Of a stretch of DNA of 64,000 nt, positions 47,765 to 57,175 are shown in pieces. The notes below the pieces were generated by a model that was not told where the DNA came from, did not search any database, and saw only the letters and a program-made list of their open reading frames with translations. Source of the DNA: Kitasatospora cheerisanensis KCTC 2395 (GTDB lineage: Bacteria; Actinomycetota; Actinomycetes; Streptomycetales; Streptomycetaceae); contig NZ_KK853997.1 of NCBI RefSeq assembly GCF_000696185.1, positions 3,332,907-3,396,906 on the forward strand. The letters are read 5' to 3'. The first letter of the stretch is position 1. Each line of letters begins with the position of its first letter. A program made the translations under genes and the position numbers.

Positions 47765-49032
47765 GGCGAATTCGTGTATACAAACGCCACGTAACCCCCG
47801 TACGTGGCGGAGCAGAGAGCTGCCGCGCCGAGAACGGTCGGGACCACCCCCCGGGTCCTCACCCTGGCAAGGCCGGCCGCCAGCGGGAGCAGCAGCGCGA
47901 AAGCCGGGAGCAGGAAGCGTGCACGCGAGTTGAAGTACGCGGCGTCGCCTATGGCGAGCAGCAGCATCATCGCGCTGAAGACCACCAGGGTCAGGGGCTG
48001 GCGCTGCAGCAAGGTGACGAGGAAGAGAACCACGGAGGCGACGAGGGTGAAGGTCACCACCAGGTCGGTGAGCCACACGCCGCCGGGGACGGTGATCATC
48101 GCGTGGATGGCCTTCAGCGTCGACCGGCCGTAGTCGAAGTGCGACTGCCAGGCGTCCTGGACCCGGAAGTAGCCGTCCCAGCGGCCCTTGCGGTAGCCGA
48201 CCCAGCCGACGAAGGCGAGGAAGCCGACCGGCGCGATCGCGCCGCCGATCAGCGGCCGCAGCCAGCGGTCCCGCCGCTGCCGCAGCTCGCCGGCCCGGCG
48301 GGCCTCGGTCCACTGGGTGATGAGCGCCCAGAGCGCGCCGATGCCGACCGCGGCGGCGACCGCCACGCCGGTGGGCCGGGTCAGTCCGGCCAGGGTGCAC
48401 AGCACGCCGGCCCAGACCCACCGGCGGGTGACCGCGGCGTACATGGTCCAGGCGGCCAGCGCGGTGAACACCAGCTCCGAGTAGGCCATGCTCTCCACCA
48501 CGGCGTAGGGCAGCACGCCCCACAGCACGGCGGCGATCACGCCGGCCCGCCGCCCGTACAGCCGGGCGGCGACCGCGAATATCCCCCACGCGGCGGCCAG
48601 TGCGCCGGCCCACGCCACCAGCAGCGCGACGTAGTGCACCGGCAGCGGCAGGATCCAGCCGACCCCGCGGATCAGCATCGGGTAGATCGGGAAGAACGCG
48701 TACGCCTGGTACGGGCCGAACGGGCCCTGCATCGGCGGGGTACCGGAGTAGCCGTGCTCGGCGATGGCCTGGTACCAGTACGCGTCCCACATGGTGGCGA
48801 CCCGGTGCAGCGCGGTGGTGCCGTGCTGGCCGTCCCAGAGCATCAGGACGGCCACGCCGAGCGCCCGCACCACCAGGTAGCCGGCCAGCGCGGGCGCCGC
48901 GTAGCGGGCGGCCGCGCGGAGCCGGGTGAGTCGGGAGCGCCGGCGGAGCGAGGTGCCGCCGGCCGACGGGCCGGTCCGGTCCCCGGCGTCCTCGCGCGCA
49001 ACGGTCTCGTCGGCGCCGAGCCTGATGGTCAC
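47761..49032 (-). CDS. PIG-V-like membrane mannosyltransferase
   Basis: The product has 423 residues and about nine membrane segments. The first extracytoplasmic loop holds MWDAYWYQAIAEHGYSG near residue 80, the Trp-Asp-x-x-x-Tyr pattern of PIG-V mannosyltransferases and their bacterial relatives. FFPIYPMLIRGVGW follows. These enzymes transfer a hexose, usually mannose, from a lipid-phosphate donor. The acceptor is unknown, but actinobacteria use such enzymes for lipoglycans and protein O-mannosylation. Its stop overlaps the next gene's start. Confidence 0.75.
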   Translation of the reverse strand: MTIRLGADETVAREDAGDRTGPSAGGTSLRRRSRLTRLRAAARYAAPALAGYLVVRALGVAVLMLWDGQHGTTALHRVATMWDAYWYQAIAEHGYSGTPPMQGPFGPYQAYAFFPIYPMLIRGVGWILPLPVHYVALLVAWAGALAAAWGIFAVAARLYGRRAGVIAAVLWGVLPYAVVESMAYSELVFTALAAWTMYAAVTRRWVWAGVLCTLAGLTRPTGVAVAAAVGIGALWALITQWTEARRAGELRQRRDRWLRPLIGGAIAPVGFLAFVGWVGYRKGRWDGYFRVQDAWQSHFDYGRSTLKAIHAMITVPGGVWLTDLVVTFTLVASVVLFLVTLLQRQPLTLVVFSAMMLLLAIGDAAYFNSRARFLLPAFALLLPLAAGLARVRTRGVVPTVLGAAALCSATYGGYVAFVYTNSP

Positions 49033-49084
49033 TGACCGCTCCCCATGGGCGTCGCACCGCGGTGCCGCGGCGTTCGGAAGAAGA

Positions 49085-50383
49085 TCACTGCGACTTCACC
49101 GTCGCCGACCTGGCCGCGCGGGAGGCCGTGGCGCGCCAGAGCCTGACGCAGGACAGCAGTGTAGCCGCAGCCAACAGCACGTTACGGACCACCAGGACGG
49201 CGCCCAGCCCGGCGTTCCCGGCGATCACGTCCTGCCAGAACAGCGGGAACTCCACGCTGGTCAGCGCGGTCGCGGCCATCAGCAGGACCACCACCGGCCG
49301 CTGCGTGGTGCAGCGGAAGGTGAGGCAGACCGCGCCGACGCCGAACAGCCATATCAGGTACTGCGGGCTGATCACCCGGCTGGTGGTGACGAACACCAGT
49401 AGCGCGGCCATCGCGGCGTCGGCCGGCGTCGACGGGGTGAACACCCGGGCCCGGATCCGCCACCACAGCAGCCACACGAAGCCGGCCACCGTCAGCAGCA
49501 CCATCAGCTTGCTGATCGTGTCGACGTACGGGCCGACGATCTCCAGCGAGCCGTAGCGGTAGAGGATGCCGCCCTCGTAGCCGAAGTGGCGGGCGATCAG
49601 CAGCAGGCTGCCCGGCACCGACTCGAACTCGATGCCGCGGTTGCCCTGCGCGTTCAGGAAGTCGAACGGGCCCTCGAACAGCAGGACGCAGATCGCGGTG
49701 AGCGCCGCCGCCGAGGCGACGAACCCGACCACCACCGAGCGCAGGTCGCGGCCGCGGGGCGCGCCGAACACCGCGAACGCCGGCCACACCTTCACCATCG
49801 CGCCGAGCGCCGCGATGCCGCCGCCCAGCCACGGCCGCCGCTGCAGGCTCATCAGCGCCAGCACCGCGAACATCGTGACGATGATGTCGTAGCGGGCGTA
49901 CGGGATGAACAGCATCAGCGGCATCGCGAGCACCCAGCACCAGGCGCCCGCCAGCCGGCGCCCGGGGCGGGCGCCGTGCCGCAGCAGCACCGAGACCACC
50001 AGCAGGTCGGCCAGCAGCGTGACGATCACGAAACCCTGCACGTAGTTGGTGCCCGGGACGGCCTCCGGGGCCAGCACCACGCCCGCGGCGCCCGGCGGGT
50101 ACTGCCAGGTCGGATCGCCTATCGGGTAGGAGCCGCCGCCCAGGATGTGCGCCCACTTCTGGTAGAGCTTGTGGACCTCGCCGTTCGCGTTCTCGTGGTT
50201 CGACAGCGCGGAGAACACCATCGCCGCCATGATCAGGCGGGTGCAGGCCCAGTAGCCGAGCGGCGCCAGCACCCGGGTCGGCCAGTTCTCCGGGTCGAGC
50301 GAGAACCGCGAACGGCCTGCCGCCGCCTTGCGGTCGACGCCGTTCTCCGGCTGGACGTCGGGGCCGAGGGAGGTCTCTGGCAT
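49085..50383 (-). CDS. Glycosyltransferase family 87 (DUF2029) membrane protein
   Basis: The product has 432 residues and about ten membrane segments. The GT87 pattern is WQYPPGAAGVVLAPEAVPG in the first external loop and IPYARYDIIVTMFAVLALM near residue 150. A conserved SRVISPQYLIWLFGVG near residue 360 follows. GT87 enzymes are alpha-mannosyltransferases such as PimE and use polyprenol-phosphate-mannose. It is upstream of two further membrane transferases on the same strand, and the start is divergent from an acyltransferase gene. Confidence 0.85.
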   Translation of the reverse strand: MPETSLGPDVQPENGVDRKAAAGRSRFSLDPENWPTRVLAPLGYWACTRLIMAAMVFSALSNHENANGEVHKLYQKWAHILGGGSYPIGDPTWQYPPGAAGVVLAPEAVPGTNYVQGFVIVTLLADLLVVSVLLRHGARPGRRLAGAWCWVLAMPLMLFIPYARYDIIVTMFAVLALMSLQRRPWLGGGIAALGAMVKVWPAFAVFGAPRGRDLRSVVVGFVASAAALTAICVLLFEGPFDFLNAQGNRGIEFESVPGSLLLIARHFGYEGGILYRYGSLEIVGPYVDTISKLMVLLTVAGFVWLLWWRIRARVFTPSTPADAAMAALLVFVTTSRVISPQYLIWLFGVGAVCLTFRCTTQRPVVVLLMAATALTSVEFPLFWQDVIAGNAGLGAVLVVRNVLLAAATLLSCVRLWRATASRAARSATVKSQ

Positions 50384-50613
50384 CGTGCTCCGTCACTCGA
50401 GAAGTGGCCTGGCGGGCGAGGGCTGCGGCGCCCGGAAGAGTCCGGCCCATTATGGCCCGAGCGGCTTGGCCGGATTTCCACGGCCCCTACGCACACAAGC
50501 TGTCCGTTTGTCCGGGGCGCGCCGTCGATTCCCCCGGGCCGGCCGCCCGGTCGCCTTGACAGCGCGGGCCACCACGGTGCGCCCGGCCGCCCGAGTCGGC
50601 TAGCCTCCCGCCT

Positions 50614-51954
50614 GTGACCGTCATCGAACAGCCCGCCGAGTCCAAGCAAGCCACCGCCGCCACGAGCAGACCGCCCGTCCGGCTCGGCTGGCTCGACGGC
50701 CTGCGCGGGATCGCCGCGCTCCTCGTCGCCGTGCACCACTTCGGCCTGCTCCGCTGGTTCTCGTGGGGCGAGGCCTTCGAGAACAAGTTCGACCTCGGCA
50801 TCTTCGCCGTCATGCTGTTCTTCCTGGTGAGCGGCTACATCGTGCCCGCCTCCCTGGAGCGGCGCGGCGACGTCCGGGGCTTCTGGGTGGGCCGGCTGTT
50901 CCGGATCTACCCGCTGCTGATCGCGGCCGTGGTGCTGTCGCTGCTCCTGCTGCCCGCCAAGTACTCGGCGGTGCCGGACGTCGTCACCGACCGGCCGTTC
51001 TGGGCGTACCTGGCGAACCTGACGCTGCTGCACGAGATGACCAACATCGCCAGCGCGCTCGGCGCGATGTGGACGCTCTGCTACGAGATGGTCTTCTACT
51101 TCCTGGTCAGCGCCCTGTTCGTGCGGAACTGGCACCGGCAGAGCGCGCCGATATCGCTGTTCTTCGCCGCCGCCGCGCTGCTGCTCGGCGCCTGGTGGAA
51201 GCCGCAGCTGCTCACCCCGAAGGGGGTCGCGGCGGTGCCGACGACCACCCACCACGTGATCGTCGCCACCGTGCTGATCATGGTGACCGGCCTGGTCCTG
51301 GTGCTGCTCGGACGGCCCGAGCTGGTCCGGCTCGGCGCGCTGGTGCTCGGCGGCCTGGGCGCGGTGCTGCTCTTCCTGAACGCCCGGTCGATGTTCTTCG
51401 AGAGCATGATGATCCTGGCCACGATGTTCGCCGGCACCGCGATCTTCCGGGCCGAGAAGGGGCAGACAGACCGCTCGCTGGCCGCCGTCTGCTGCGCGTT
51501 CGTGCTCGCCGCGGGCTTCCTGTCCGGCTACATGTACAACCACGGCCAGGCCGCCTTCAACCGCACCTGGACGCACAGCTGGCAGGGCTTCTCGCTGCCG
51601 TACGCGCTGGCCTGGGTGGTCTTCGGCGTCGGCATGCTGCTGCGCGGCCGCCGCTGGCCGCGGGTGCTGACCTGGCTCGGCGCGATCAGCTACTCGGTGT
51701 ACGTGGTGCACATCCCGGTGCTCTGGGCGACCTGGTGGTTCAAGGACCACGTGGTCAGCTACCCGACCACCGGCTGGGCCCGCTGGCTGCTGCCGCTGAC
51801 CTTCGTCGCCGCCGTCCTGCTGTTCAGCCAGCTGACCTACAAGCTGATCGAGATGCCCGGCCAGAAGCTCGGCAAGAAGGTCGCCAAGGCGCTCGACCGC
51901 CGCACCGCGGCCCGCGCGGCGAAGGCCGCGCCGGAACCGGAGCCGGCCGGCTGA
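50614..51954 (+). CDS. Acyltransferase 3 family membrane protein
   Basis: The product has 446 residues. The N-terminal signature RLGWLDGLRGIAALLVAVHH with catalytic-type His and FFLVSGYIVPASLERRG identifies acyltransferase 3 (OafA/YrhL-like). Ten or so membrane segments follow, with YSVYVVHIPVLWATWW near residue 370. Such proteins move acetyl or other acyl groups to exported sugars or macrolides. The neighbouring mannosyltransferases suggest that a surface glycan is modified here. The GTG start at 50614 follows no strong ribosome site. A very long hairpin follows the stop. Confidence 0.88.
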   Translation: MTVIEQPAESKQATAATSRPPVRLGWLDGLRGIAALLVAVHHFGLLRWFSWGEAFENKFDLGIFAVMLFFLVSGYIVPASLERRGDVRGFWVGRLFRIYPLLIAAVVLSLLLLPAKYSAVPDVVTDRPFWAYLANLTLLHEMTNIASALGAMWTLCYEMVFYFLVSALFVRNWHRQSAPISLFFAAAALLLGAWWKPQLLTPKGVAAVPTTTHHVIVATVLIMVTGLVLVLLGRPELVRLGALVLGGLGAVLLFLNARSMFFESMMILATMFAGTAIFRAEKGQTDRSLAAVCCAFVLAAGFLSGYMYNHGQAAFNRTWTHSWQGFSLPYALAWVVFGVGMLLRGRRWPRVLTWLGAISYSVYVVHIPVLWATWWFKDHVVSYPTTGWARWLLPLTFVAAVLLFSQLTYKLIEMPGQKLGKKVAKALDRRTAARAAKAAPEPEPAG

Positions 51955-51963
51955 CCGCCGCAC

Positions 51964-52016
51964 CGCACGGGAACGGGCCCGGCCCCCTCGGAGGGGGCCG
52001 GGCCCGTTCCCGTGCG
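51964..52016. terminator. 53-bp near-perfect palindrome, bidirectional terminator
   Basis: Arms of 26 nt (51964-51989 and 51991-52016) are exactly complementary with a single base at the apex. The hairpin starts 9 bp after the acyltransferase stop and ends 4 bp from the response-regulator stop on the opposite strand. Confidence 0.9.
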
Positions 52017-52020
52017 CGGG

Positions 52021-52689
52021 TCAGACCAGGCGGCGGGCGGTCGCCCAGCGGGTCAGCTCGTGCCGGTTGGACAGCTGGAGCTTGCGCAGCACCGCGGAGA
52101 CGTGGCTCTCCACCGTCTTCACCGAGATGAAGAGCTGCTTCGCGATCTCCTTGTAGGCGTAGCCGCGGGCGATCAGCCGCAGCACCTCGCGCTCGCGCTG
52201 GGTGAGCCGGTCGAGGTCCTCGTCGACCGGCGGGGTGTCGGTGGCGGCGAACGCGTCCAGCACGAAGCCGGCCAGCCGGGGCGAGAACACCGCGTCGCCG
52301 TCGGAGATCCGGAAGATCGCGTTGACCAGGTCGGCGCCGGTGATGGTCTTGGTGACGTAGCCGCGGGCGCCGCCGCGGATCACGCCGATGACGTCCTCGG
52401 CGGCGTCGGAGACCGACAGCGCCAGGAAGCGCACGCCCTCCACGCCCGCGGAACGGCGCAGCACCTCGACGCCGCCGCCGCCGGGCAGGTGGACGTCGAG
52501 CAGCACCACGTCGGGCCGGGTCTCGGCGACCACCCGGACCGCGGACTCGACGTCGTCGGCCTCGCCGACCACGTCGATGCCGGTCTCGTCGGTGCGCCCG
52601 ATCTCGGCGCGCACGCCGGTGCGGAACATCCGGTGGTCGTCCACCAGGACCACCCGGGCACGCCTCTCGGGTGCCGCTGCGTCAGTCAT
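52021..52689 (-). CDS. Two-component response regulator, NarL/LuxR type
   Basis: The product has 222 residues. The receiver domain has VVLVDDHRMFRTGV at the start, the phosphoacceptor Asp in VVLLDVHLPGGGG near residue 63 and the Lys of VTKTITGADL near residue 115. A LuxR HTH covers about 160-215 (LTQREREVLRLIARGYAYKEIAKQLFISVKTVESHVS). Its ATG overlaps the end of the PspC-kinase gene by eight bases, so the two are coupled and work as a pair. The probable response is envelope stress, by the kinase's PspC domain. Confidence 0.9.
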   Translation of the reverse strand: MTDAAAPERRARVVLVDDHRMFRTGVRAEIGRTDETGIDVVGEADDVESAVRVVAETRPDVVLLDVHLPGGGGVEVLRRSAGVEGVRFLALSVSDAAEDVIGVIRGGARGYVTKTITGADLVNAIFRISDGDAVFSPRLAGFVLDAFAATDTPPVDEDLDRLTQREREVLRLIARGYAYKEIAKQLFISVKTVESHVSAVLRKLQLSNRHELTRWATARRLV

Positions 52690-54077
52690 CTGCCGCCCTC
52701 TCCATCTCCAGCTCGACCTCGGTCCCGCCGTCCGGCGCGGGCCGCACCCGAGCGGTGCCCCCGTTGCGCCGCATCCGGCCGATGATCGATTCGCGTACGC
52801 CCATGCGGTCCTCGGGGAGGTCGTCGGGGTCGAAGCCGGGGCCGTGGTCGCGGACGAACACCGACACCGTCCTCCCCTCCACCTCCGCGTAGACCTGGAC
52901 CGGTCCCCCGCCACCGTACTTGGCGGCGTTCACCATGGCTTCCCTGGCCGCCTGCATCTGCGAGGCGATCTTCTCGTCCATCGGGCAGTCGCCGACGCAG
53001 ACCAGTTCCAGGTGGACGCCGTGCCGGTCCTCGACCTCGGCGACGATCGCCCGCAGGTGCTCGGCGAGGGTGTCCGGGCGGCCTCGGCGGCGGCCTCCGG
53101 GCGGTACAGCCACAGGCGCAGTTCGCGTTCCTGGGCGCGGGCCAGCCGCAGCACCTCCTTGGGGTCCTCCGCGCGCCGCTGGATCAGCGTCAGGGTGTGC
53201 AGCACCGAGTCGTGGATGTGCGCGGCGATCTCGGCGCGCTCCTGGGCGCGGATGCGGGCGGTGCGCTCGGCGCCGAGGTCCTGCCACATCCGCAGCATGG
53301 ACGGGCCGCCGAGCACCAGCACGCCCGCCACCACGGCCAGCGAGGACTCGACGACCAGCGCGACCGGCGAGGCGACGCCCTGCATCAGGAAGTAGCCGAT
53401 GATGCCGGCCACCACCAGCAGCACGCCGGCGGCGACCCGCAGGTAGGCGCCCTTGCGGCTGCCCGGCTGCAGGCCGAACCAGTTCTGCCAGCGCGAGTCG
53501 TCGGCCTGCCGCCACACCAGGGCGACGCCGACGCCGACCGCGAGCAGCGGCCACACGTACGGCTTGGCGGTCTGGATGCCGAGCGCGGACAGCAGCGCCA
53601 TCACGCCGATGACCAGGCCGATCAGCGCGAACAGCTGGCCCAGGCTGCCGCCGCGCTGGCCGGCCGCGGAGCCGGCCACCGGGCGGGCGTCGGCGCCGGT
53701 GTCGGCGGGGAGGGCGCCGGGGGCGCCGTCCTCGCCGTGGAAGGTGCGCTCCAGCAGGTCGCGGAGCCGGCCGAACCGGCCGCCGGCGGCCGCGGACGGG
53801 CCCGGGCGGGCGGCGCCGGGGGCGGCCTCGCCGATGCCGAGCGGCACCACGACCCAGAACGCGGCGTACAGCAGGGTGCCGATGCCCTCGGAGAAGAACA
53901 GCACGATGAACGCCAGCCGCACCCAGGTGACGGGCACGCCGAGGTGCACCGACAGGCCCTGGCAGACGCCGCCGAGGATCCGGCCGTGCGGGCTGCGGTA
54001 GAGCTTCCGGTAGGGCGGCGCCCGGCCGGCGTGTCGGTCGGGGCGGTCTCGGGGGTTCGGGTCTCGGGAACGGCCAC
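52682..54077 (-). CDS. PspC-domain sensor histidine kinase (frame broken near 53085 and 54025)
   Basis: The intended product has about 465 residues. A PspC domain at the N-terminus (KLYRSPHGRILGGVCQGLSVHLGVP) and a following membrane segment precede three or four further membrane segments. The HisKA_3 motif is ERAEIAAHIHDSVLHTLTLI. The HATPase part has MVNAAKYGGGGPVQVYAEV and RDHGPGFDPDDLPED. The frames join if one base is added near 53085-53100 and another near 54020-54035. The GTG at 54077 gives MAVPETRTPE as the start and is the best guess. The gene faces another PspC gene across 134 bp. Confidence 0.75.
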
Positions 54078-54211
54078 GGCACCGATGGTCGCAGGTGCCC
54101 GGTCGGCGGCGCATCAGGGTACGGCCCGGAGCCCGCCTCAGGGACAGTTCAGGGTCGCTCCCGGGCTCCGGGCGGTTGGGCGGGGCCGCGCGGCCCGGAA
54201 GGATGGGGGAC

Positions 54212-55780
54212 ATGACGGACGACCAGATCCCCGGGGACGCACCGGACGCCCCCGCCGAGCCCCGCCCGGCGCTCACCCGCTCCTCCCGGCACCGGGTGGT
54301 GGCGGGGGTGTGCGGCGGGCTCGGCCGCTACCTGGACATCGACCCGGTGGTGTTCCGGGTGGTCATCGCGGTGCTCGGTCTGACCGGCGGGCTCGGGTTG
54401 TTCCTCTACGGCCTGGCCTGGCTGGTGGTCCCGCGCGAGGCGGCGGACGGCGAGGGCGGCCGCACCGAGCTGCAGCGGGTGCTGACCGGCCGGGTGGACG
54501 GCCAGTCCGTCGGCGCGGTGCTGCTGACCGTGATCGGCACCGGGGTGTTCTTCTCCTCGATGGGCGACGGCGACCAGCTGTTCCCGCTGCTGCTGCTGGC
54601 CGCGCTGGTGTTCCTGGCGCTGCGCTACGACCCGGAGCGCCGGCGCCGGTTCGGCGGCGAGGACGGCGACGGCGGCGGCAACGGCGAGGCCGGGGCGAAG
54701 CGGGCCGGCGGCCCGTACGACCGGCTGGACCCGACCGGCGCGTTCGCGGACTGGAAGACCTGGGGCGAGGCGATGAGCCGCGACCTGCGCGGCGAGTGGA
54801 AGGCCCGCACCGCCGACCTGCACGAGCGGATCGCGTCCGGGCACGAGGAGCACGCGCCGGGTGCGGCCACCGGCGACACGCCCCCGCCCGGGCCGTCCGG
54901 CTACCTGTGGGATCCGCGGCACCCGGAGCGCAACCCGTACGGCGCGACGCCGCCGCCCGGCGCGCCCGCCCAGCCGTGGTGGCAGCGCACCGACCTGCCG
55001 GAGGGCGACCCGCTGCGCAAGGAGCCGGCCGGGCCGGAGGGCTACCAGGCCCGGATGGAACGGAACATGGCGCAGTACCGGGAGCGCGCCGAGGAGCGCC
55101 ACCGGGCGCAGCGCGAGGCGATGGAGCGGCACCGCGAGAGCATGCAGCGCCACCGCGAGTGGAAGGCCCGCCGGAAGGAGCTGCGGGGCCGGTCCGGGCT
55201 GGGCGCCTGGGCGGTGCTGGTGGCGATCGGCGCGTCCTGGGCGGTGGCGGCCAGTGACCACGGCACGCACCGCTGGTCGACGGTGCTGGCGGTGGCGCTG
55301 CTGCCGCTGGGCCTGGCGATGGCGCTCAGCGCCCGCTGGGGCCGCACCCGCGGGCTGACCTTCCTGGCGCTGCTGGTGACGGCGGGTCTGGTGGCGACCG
55401 GGGGGTCGTCGGTGACGGTCGCGAACACGGCCGGCGACCGGCAGTGGACGGCCGCGCAGGACGACCTGCGCTCGCGGTACACGGCGGGCATCGGCGACGC
55501 CCGGCTCGACCTGTCGGCGCTGGACCCGCACGGCGGCACCCTCGCCACCGAGCTGCGGGTGGGCATCGGCAACGCGGTGGTGCGGGTGCCGGACGGGGTG
55601 GAGCTGCGGCTGAAGCTGCGCGACGCGGTGGGCTCGGTGAGCCTGCCGGACGGTCAGGAGTACGACGGCCCGGTCACCGACGACAACGTGGTGATCGAGG
55701 TCCCGGAGGGCCGGCCGTCGAAGGGCGTGCTGGAGCTGAAGGTGACGGCGGGCATCGGGGACATCAGGGTGGAGCGGTGA
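54212..55780 (+). CDS. PspC/LiaF-like membrane protein
   Basis: The product has 522 residues. A PspC domain (SRHRVVAGVCGGLGRYLDIDPVVFR) starts near residue 27, followed by membrane segments to about 145. A charged, disordered linker of about 180 residues contains a helical RMERNMAQYRERAEERHRAQ region. Two more membrane segments follow, then a beta-helical C-terminus (TAGIGDARLDLSALDP, VGIGNAVVRVPDGVEL) like the LiaF/toast-rack domain. It is likely a partner of the PspC kinase in membrane-stress sensing. It overlaps the next small gene by one base (TGATG). Confidence 0.85.
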   Translation: MTDDQIPGDAPDAPAEPRPALTRSSRHRVVAGVCGGLGRYLDIDPVVFRVVIAVLGLTGGLGLFLYGLAWLVVPREAADGEGGRTELQRVLTGRVDGQSVGAVLLTVIGTGVFFSSMGDGDQLFPLLLLAALVFLALRYDPERRRRFGGEDGDGGGNGEAGAKRAGGPYDRLDPTGAFADWKTWGEAMSRDLRGEWKARTADLHERIASGHEEHAPGAATGDTPPPGPSGYLWDPRHPERNPYGATPPPGAPAQPWWQRTDLPEGDPLRKEPAGPEGYQARMERNMAQYRERAEERHRAQREAMERHRESMQRHREWKARRKELRGRSGLGAWAVLVAIGASWAVAASDHGTHRWSTVLAVALLPLGLAMALSARWGRTRGLTFLALLVTAGLVATGGSSVTVANTAGDRQWTAAQDDLRSRYTAGIGDARLDLSALDPHGGTLATELRVGIGNAVVRVPDGVELRLKLRDAVGSVSLPDGQEYDGPVTDDNVVIEVPEGRPSKGVLELKVTAGIGDIRVER

Positions 55781-56010
55781 TGAGGAAGCATCAGTTCGAT
55801 CTGTACGCGCTGGTCGCGGGCGGCCTGTTCACGGCGCTGGCGGTGCTGTACCTGGTCGCCTCGCTGAACGACCGGGAGGTGAACAGCCGGTTCGTGCTGC
55901 CGCTGGCGTTCATCGTGCTCGGCGCGGGCGGCCTCGGCGGCGCGCTGGTGGCGGTCGCCAGGCGCGGCCGGGGCGGGGCCCGCGACGACGAGAACTCCCT
56001 CGGCCAGTAG
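55780..56010 (+). CDS. Small two-segment membrane protein
   Basis: The product has 76 residues with two membrane segments (about 8-28 and 39-60) and a polar tail ending DDENSLGQ. Its ATG overlaps the PspC/LiaF-like stop by one base, so it is translationally coupled and probably part of the same response. No named family is recognised. Confidence 0.7.
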   Translation: MRKHQFDLYALVAGGLFTALAVLYLVASLNDREVNSRFVLPLAFIVLGAGGLGGALVAVARRGRGGARDDENSLGQ

Positions 56011-56013
56011 GGC

Positions 56014-57033
56014 TCAGGACTGCTGCGGGCCGAGCTCCAGCTGCTCGCCGTTCTTGGTGACGGTGTACCGGGGCAGCGGCTTCACGGCCGGGCCGTTGAG
56101 CACGGCGCCGGTCGCGGCGTCGAACTTGGAGCCGTGGCAGGGGCAGTACAGCTGCCCGTCCTTGGGCGGGTTGACGGCGCATCCGGAGTGGGTGCAGACC
56201 GAGGACAGGGCGGTGTACTTCCCGGCGGACGGCTGGACGATGTACACGGCGTCGCCGCTGGCCGGGTCCTTGACGGTGGCGGAGCCGCCGACCGGGACCT
56301 GCGCGGCGGGGACGGCCACCGCGGCGGTGGCGGGCTGCGGGACGGGGCTGGTGGCGCCGGGGGTGCCGGCCGCGGCGGCGGGGGCGTTCTCGTCGCGGCC
56401 GAAGCTGGCGGTGAGCGAGCCGGACAGCAGGCCGGCGCCGCCGAGGGCGACCGCCGCGATGCCGCCGTCGAGCAGGGCCCGGCGGCGCACCGCGTCCTCG
56501 GCGAGGCCGCGGGCCCGGTCGCGGGCGGCCCGGGAGGCGAGGTAGCCGTCCACCGACAGGTGGGGGGTGCCGGCCAGCAGCAGCGGCGTCCAGGCCATCA
56601 GGTAGGCCAGGTCGTTGCCCAGGTAGTACGGGGTGGTGTGGAAGCTGACGGTCAGCCAGAGGGTGGCGCTGAGCAGCACGCCGCCGAGGGCGGCGATCCG
56701 GCCCCAGAGTCCGAACAGGGTGCCGAGGCCGACGGCGAGCTCGCCGAAGGCGATCAGCAGGCCGAAGAAGGTGGGGGCGTCGAGGGCGGGGCCGAGCGCC
56801 CAGCCGATCGGGCTGCCGGCCCTGGCGGCGGCGGTCTGCGCGTAGAACGAGGCGGGGTCGCCGGCGCCGGCCAGGTAGTGCGGGTCGGAGAGCTTGTCGA
56901 AGGCGGCGTAGACGAAGGTCGTGCCGAGGAAGAGCCGCAGCGGGAGCAGGGCGAGCCGGGAGGCCGCCGCCTTCCACTGGCCGATCCGTGCCGTGGTGCC
57001 GTGGCTGTCGTGCAGGCCCGTCCCCGTCGCCAT
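56014..57033 (-). CDS. DoxX-type membrane domain fused to a Rieske [2Fe-2S] domain
   Basis: The product has 339 residues. The first part (about 1-170) is a DoxX/DoxD-like four-helix membrane domain (LFLGTTFVYAAFDKLSDPHYL). A further membrane or TAT-like segment appears at about 185-205. A Pro/Ala linker and a Rieske domain follow, with all cluster ligands as CTHSGC near residue 272 and CPCHGSKF near residue 291. The domain should face the cell exterior and carry electrons, perhaps in a quinone- or thiosulfate-linked reaction. The combination is known in actinobacteria, but its substrate is not. It is convergent with the small membrane gene (4 bp apart). Confidence 0.85.
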   Translation of the reverse strand: MATGTGLHDSHGTTARIGQWKAAASRLALLPLRLFLGTTFVYAAFDKLSDPHYLAGAGDPASFYAQTAAARAGSPIGWALGPALDAPTFFGLLIAFGELAVGLGTLFGLWGRIAALGGVLLSATLWLTVSFHTTPYYLGNDLAYLMAWTPLLLAGTPHLSVDGYLASRAARDRARGLAEDAVRRRALLDGGIAAVALGGAGLLSGSLTASFGRDENAPAAAAGTPGATSPVPQPATAAVAVPAAQVPVGGSATVKDPASGDAVYIVQPSAGKYTALSSVCTHSGCAVNPPKDGQLYCPCHGSKFDAATGAVLNGPAVKPLPRYTVTKNGEQLELGPQQS

Positions 57034-57175
57034 CGCTGCCGCCCTCTCCCTCGCGCCGCCCGCCGACCGCCGACGGGACCGGGTCCGATTGTGCCGGGTG
57101 CCGGGCGCACATGGACGCGCCGCCACTCCCCTGTCGGCGGGGAGCGGCGGCGCGGTCACACGGTTGCCGGTGGGA

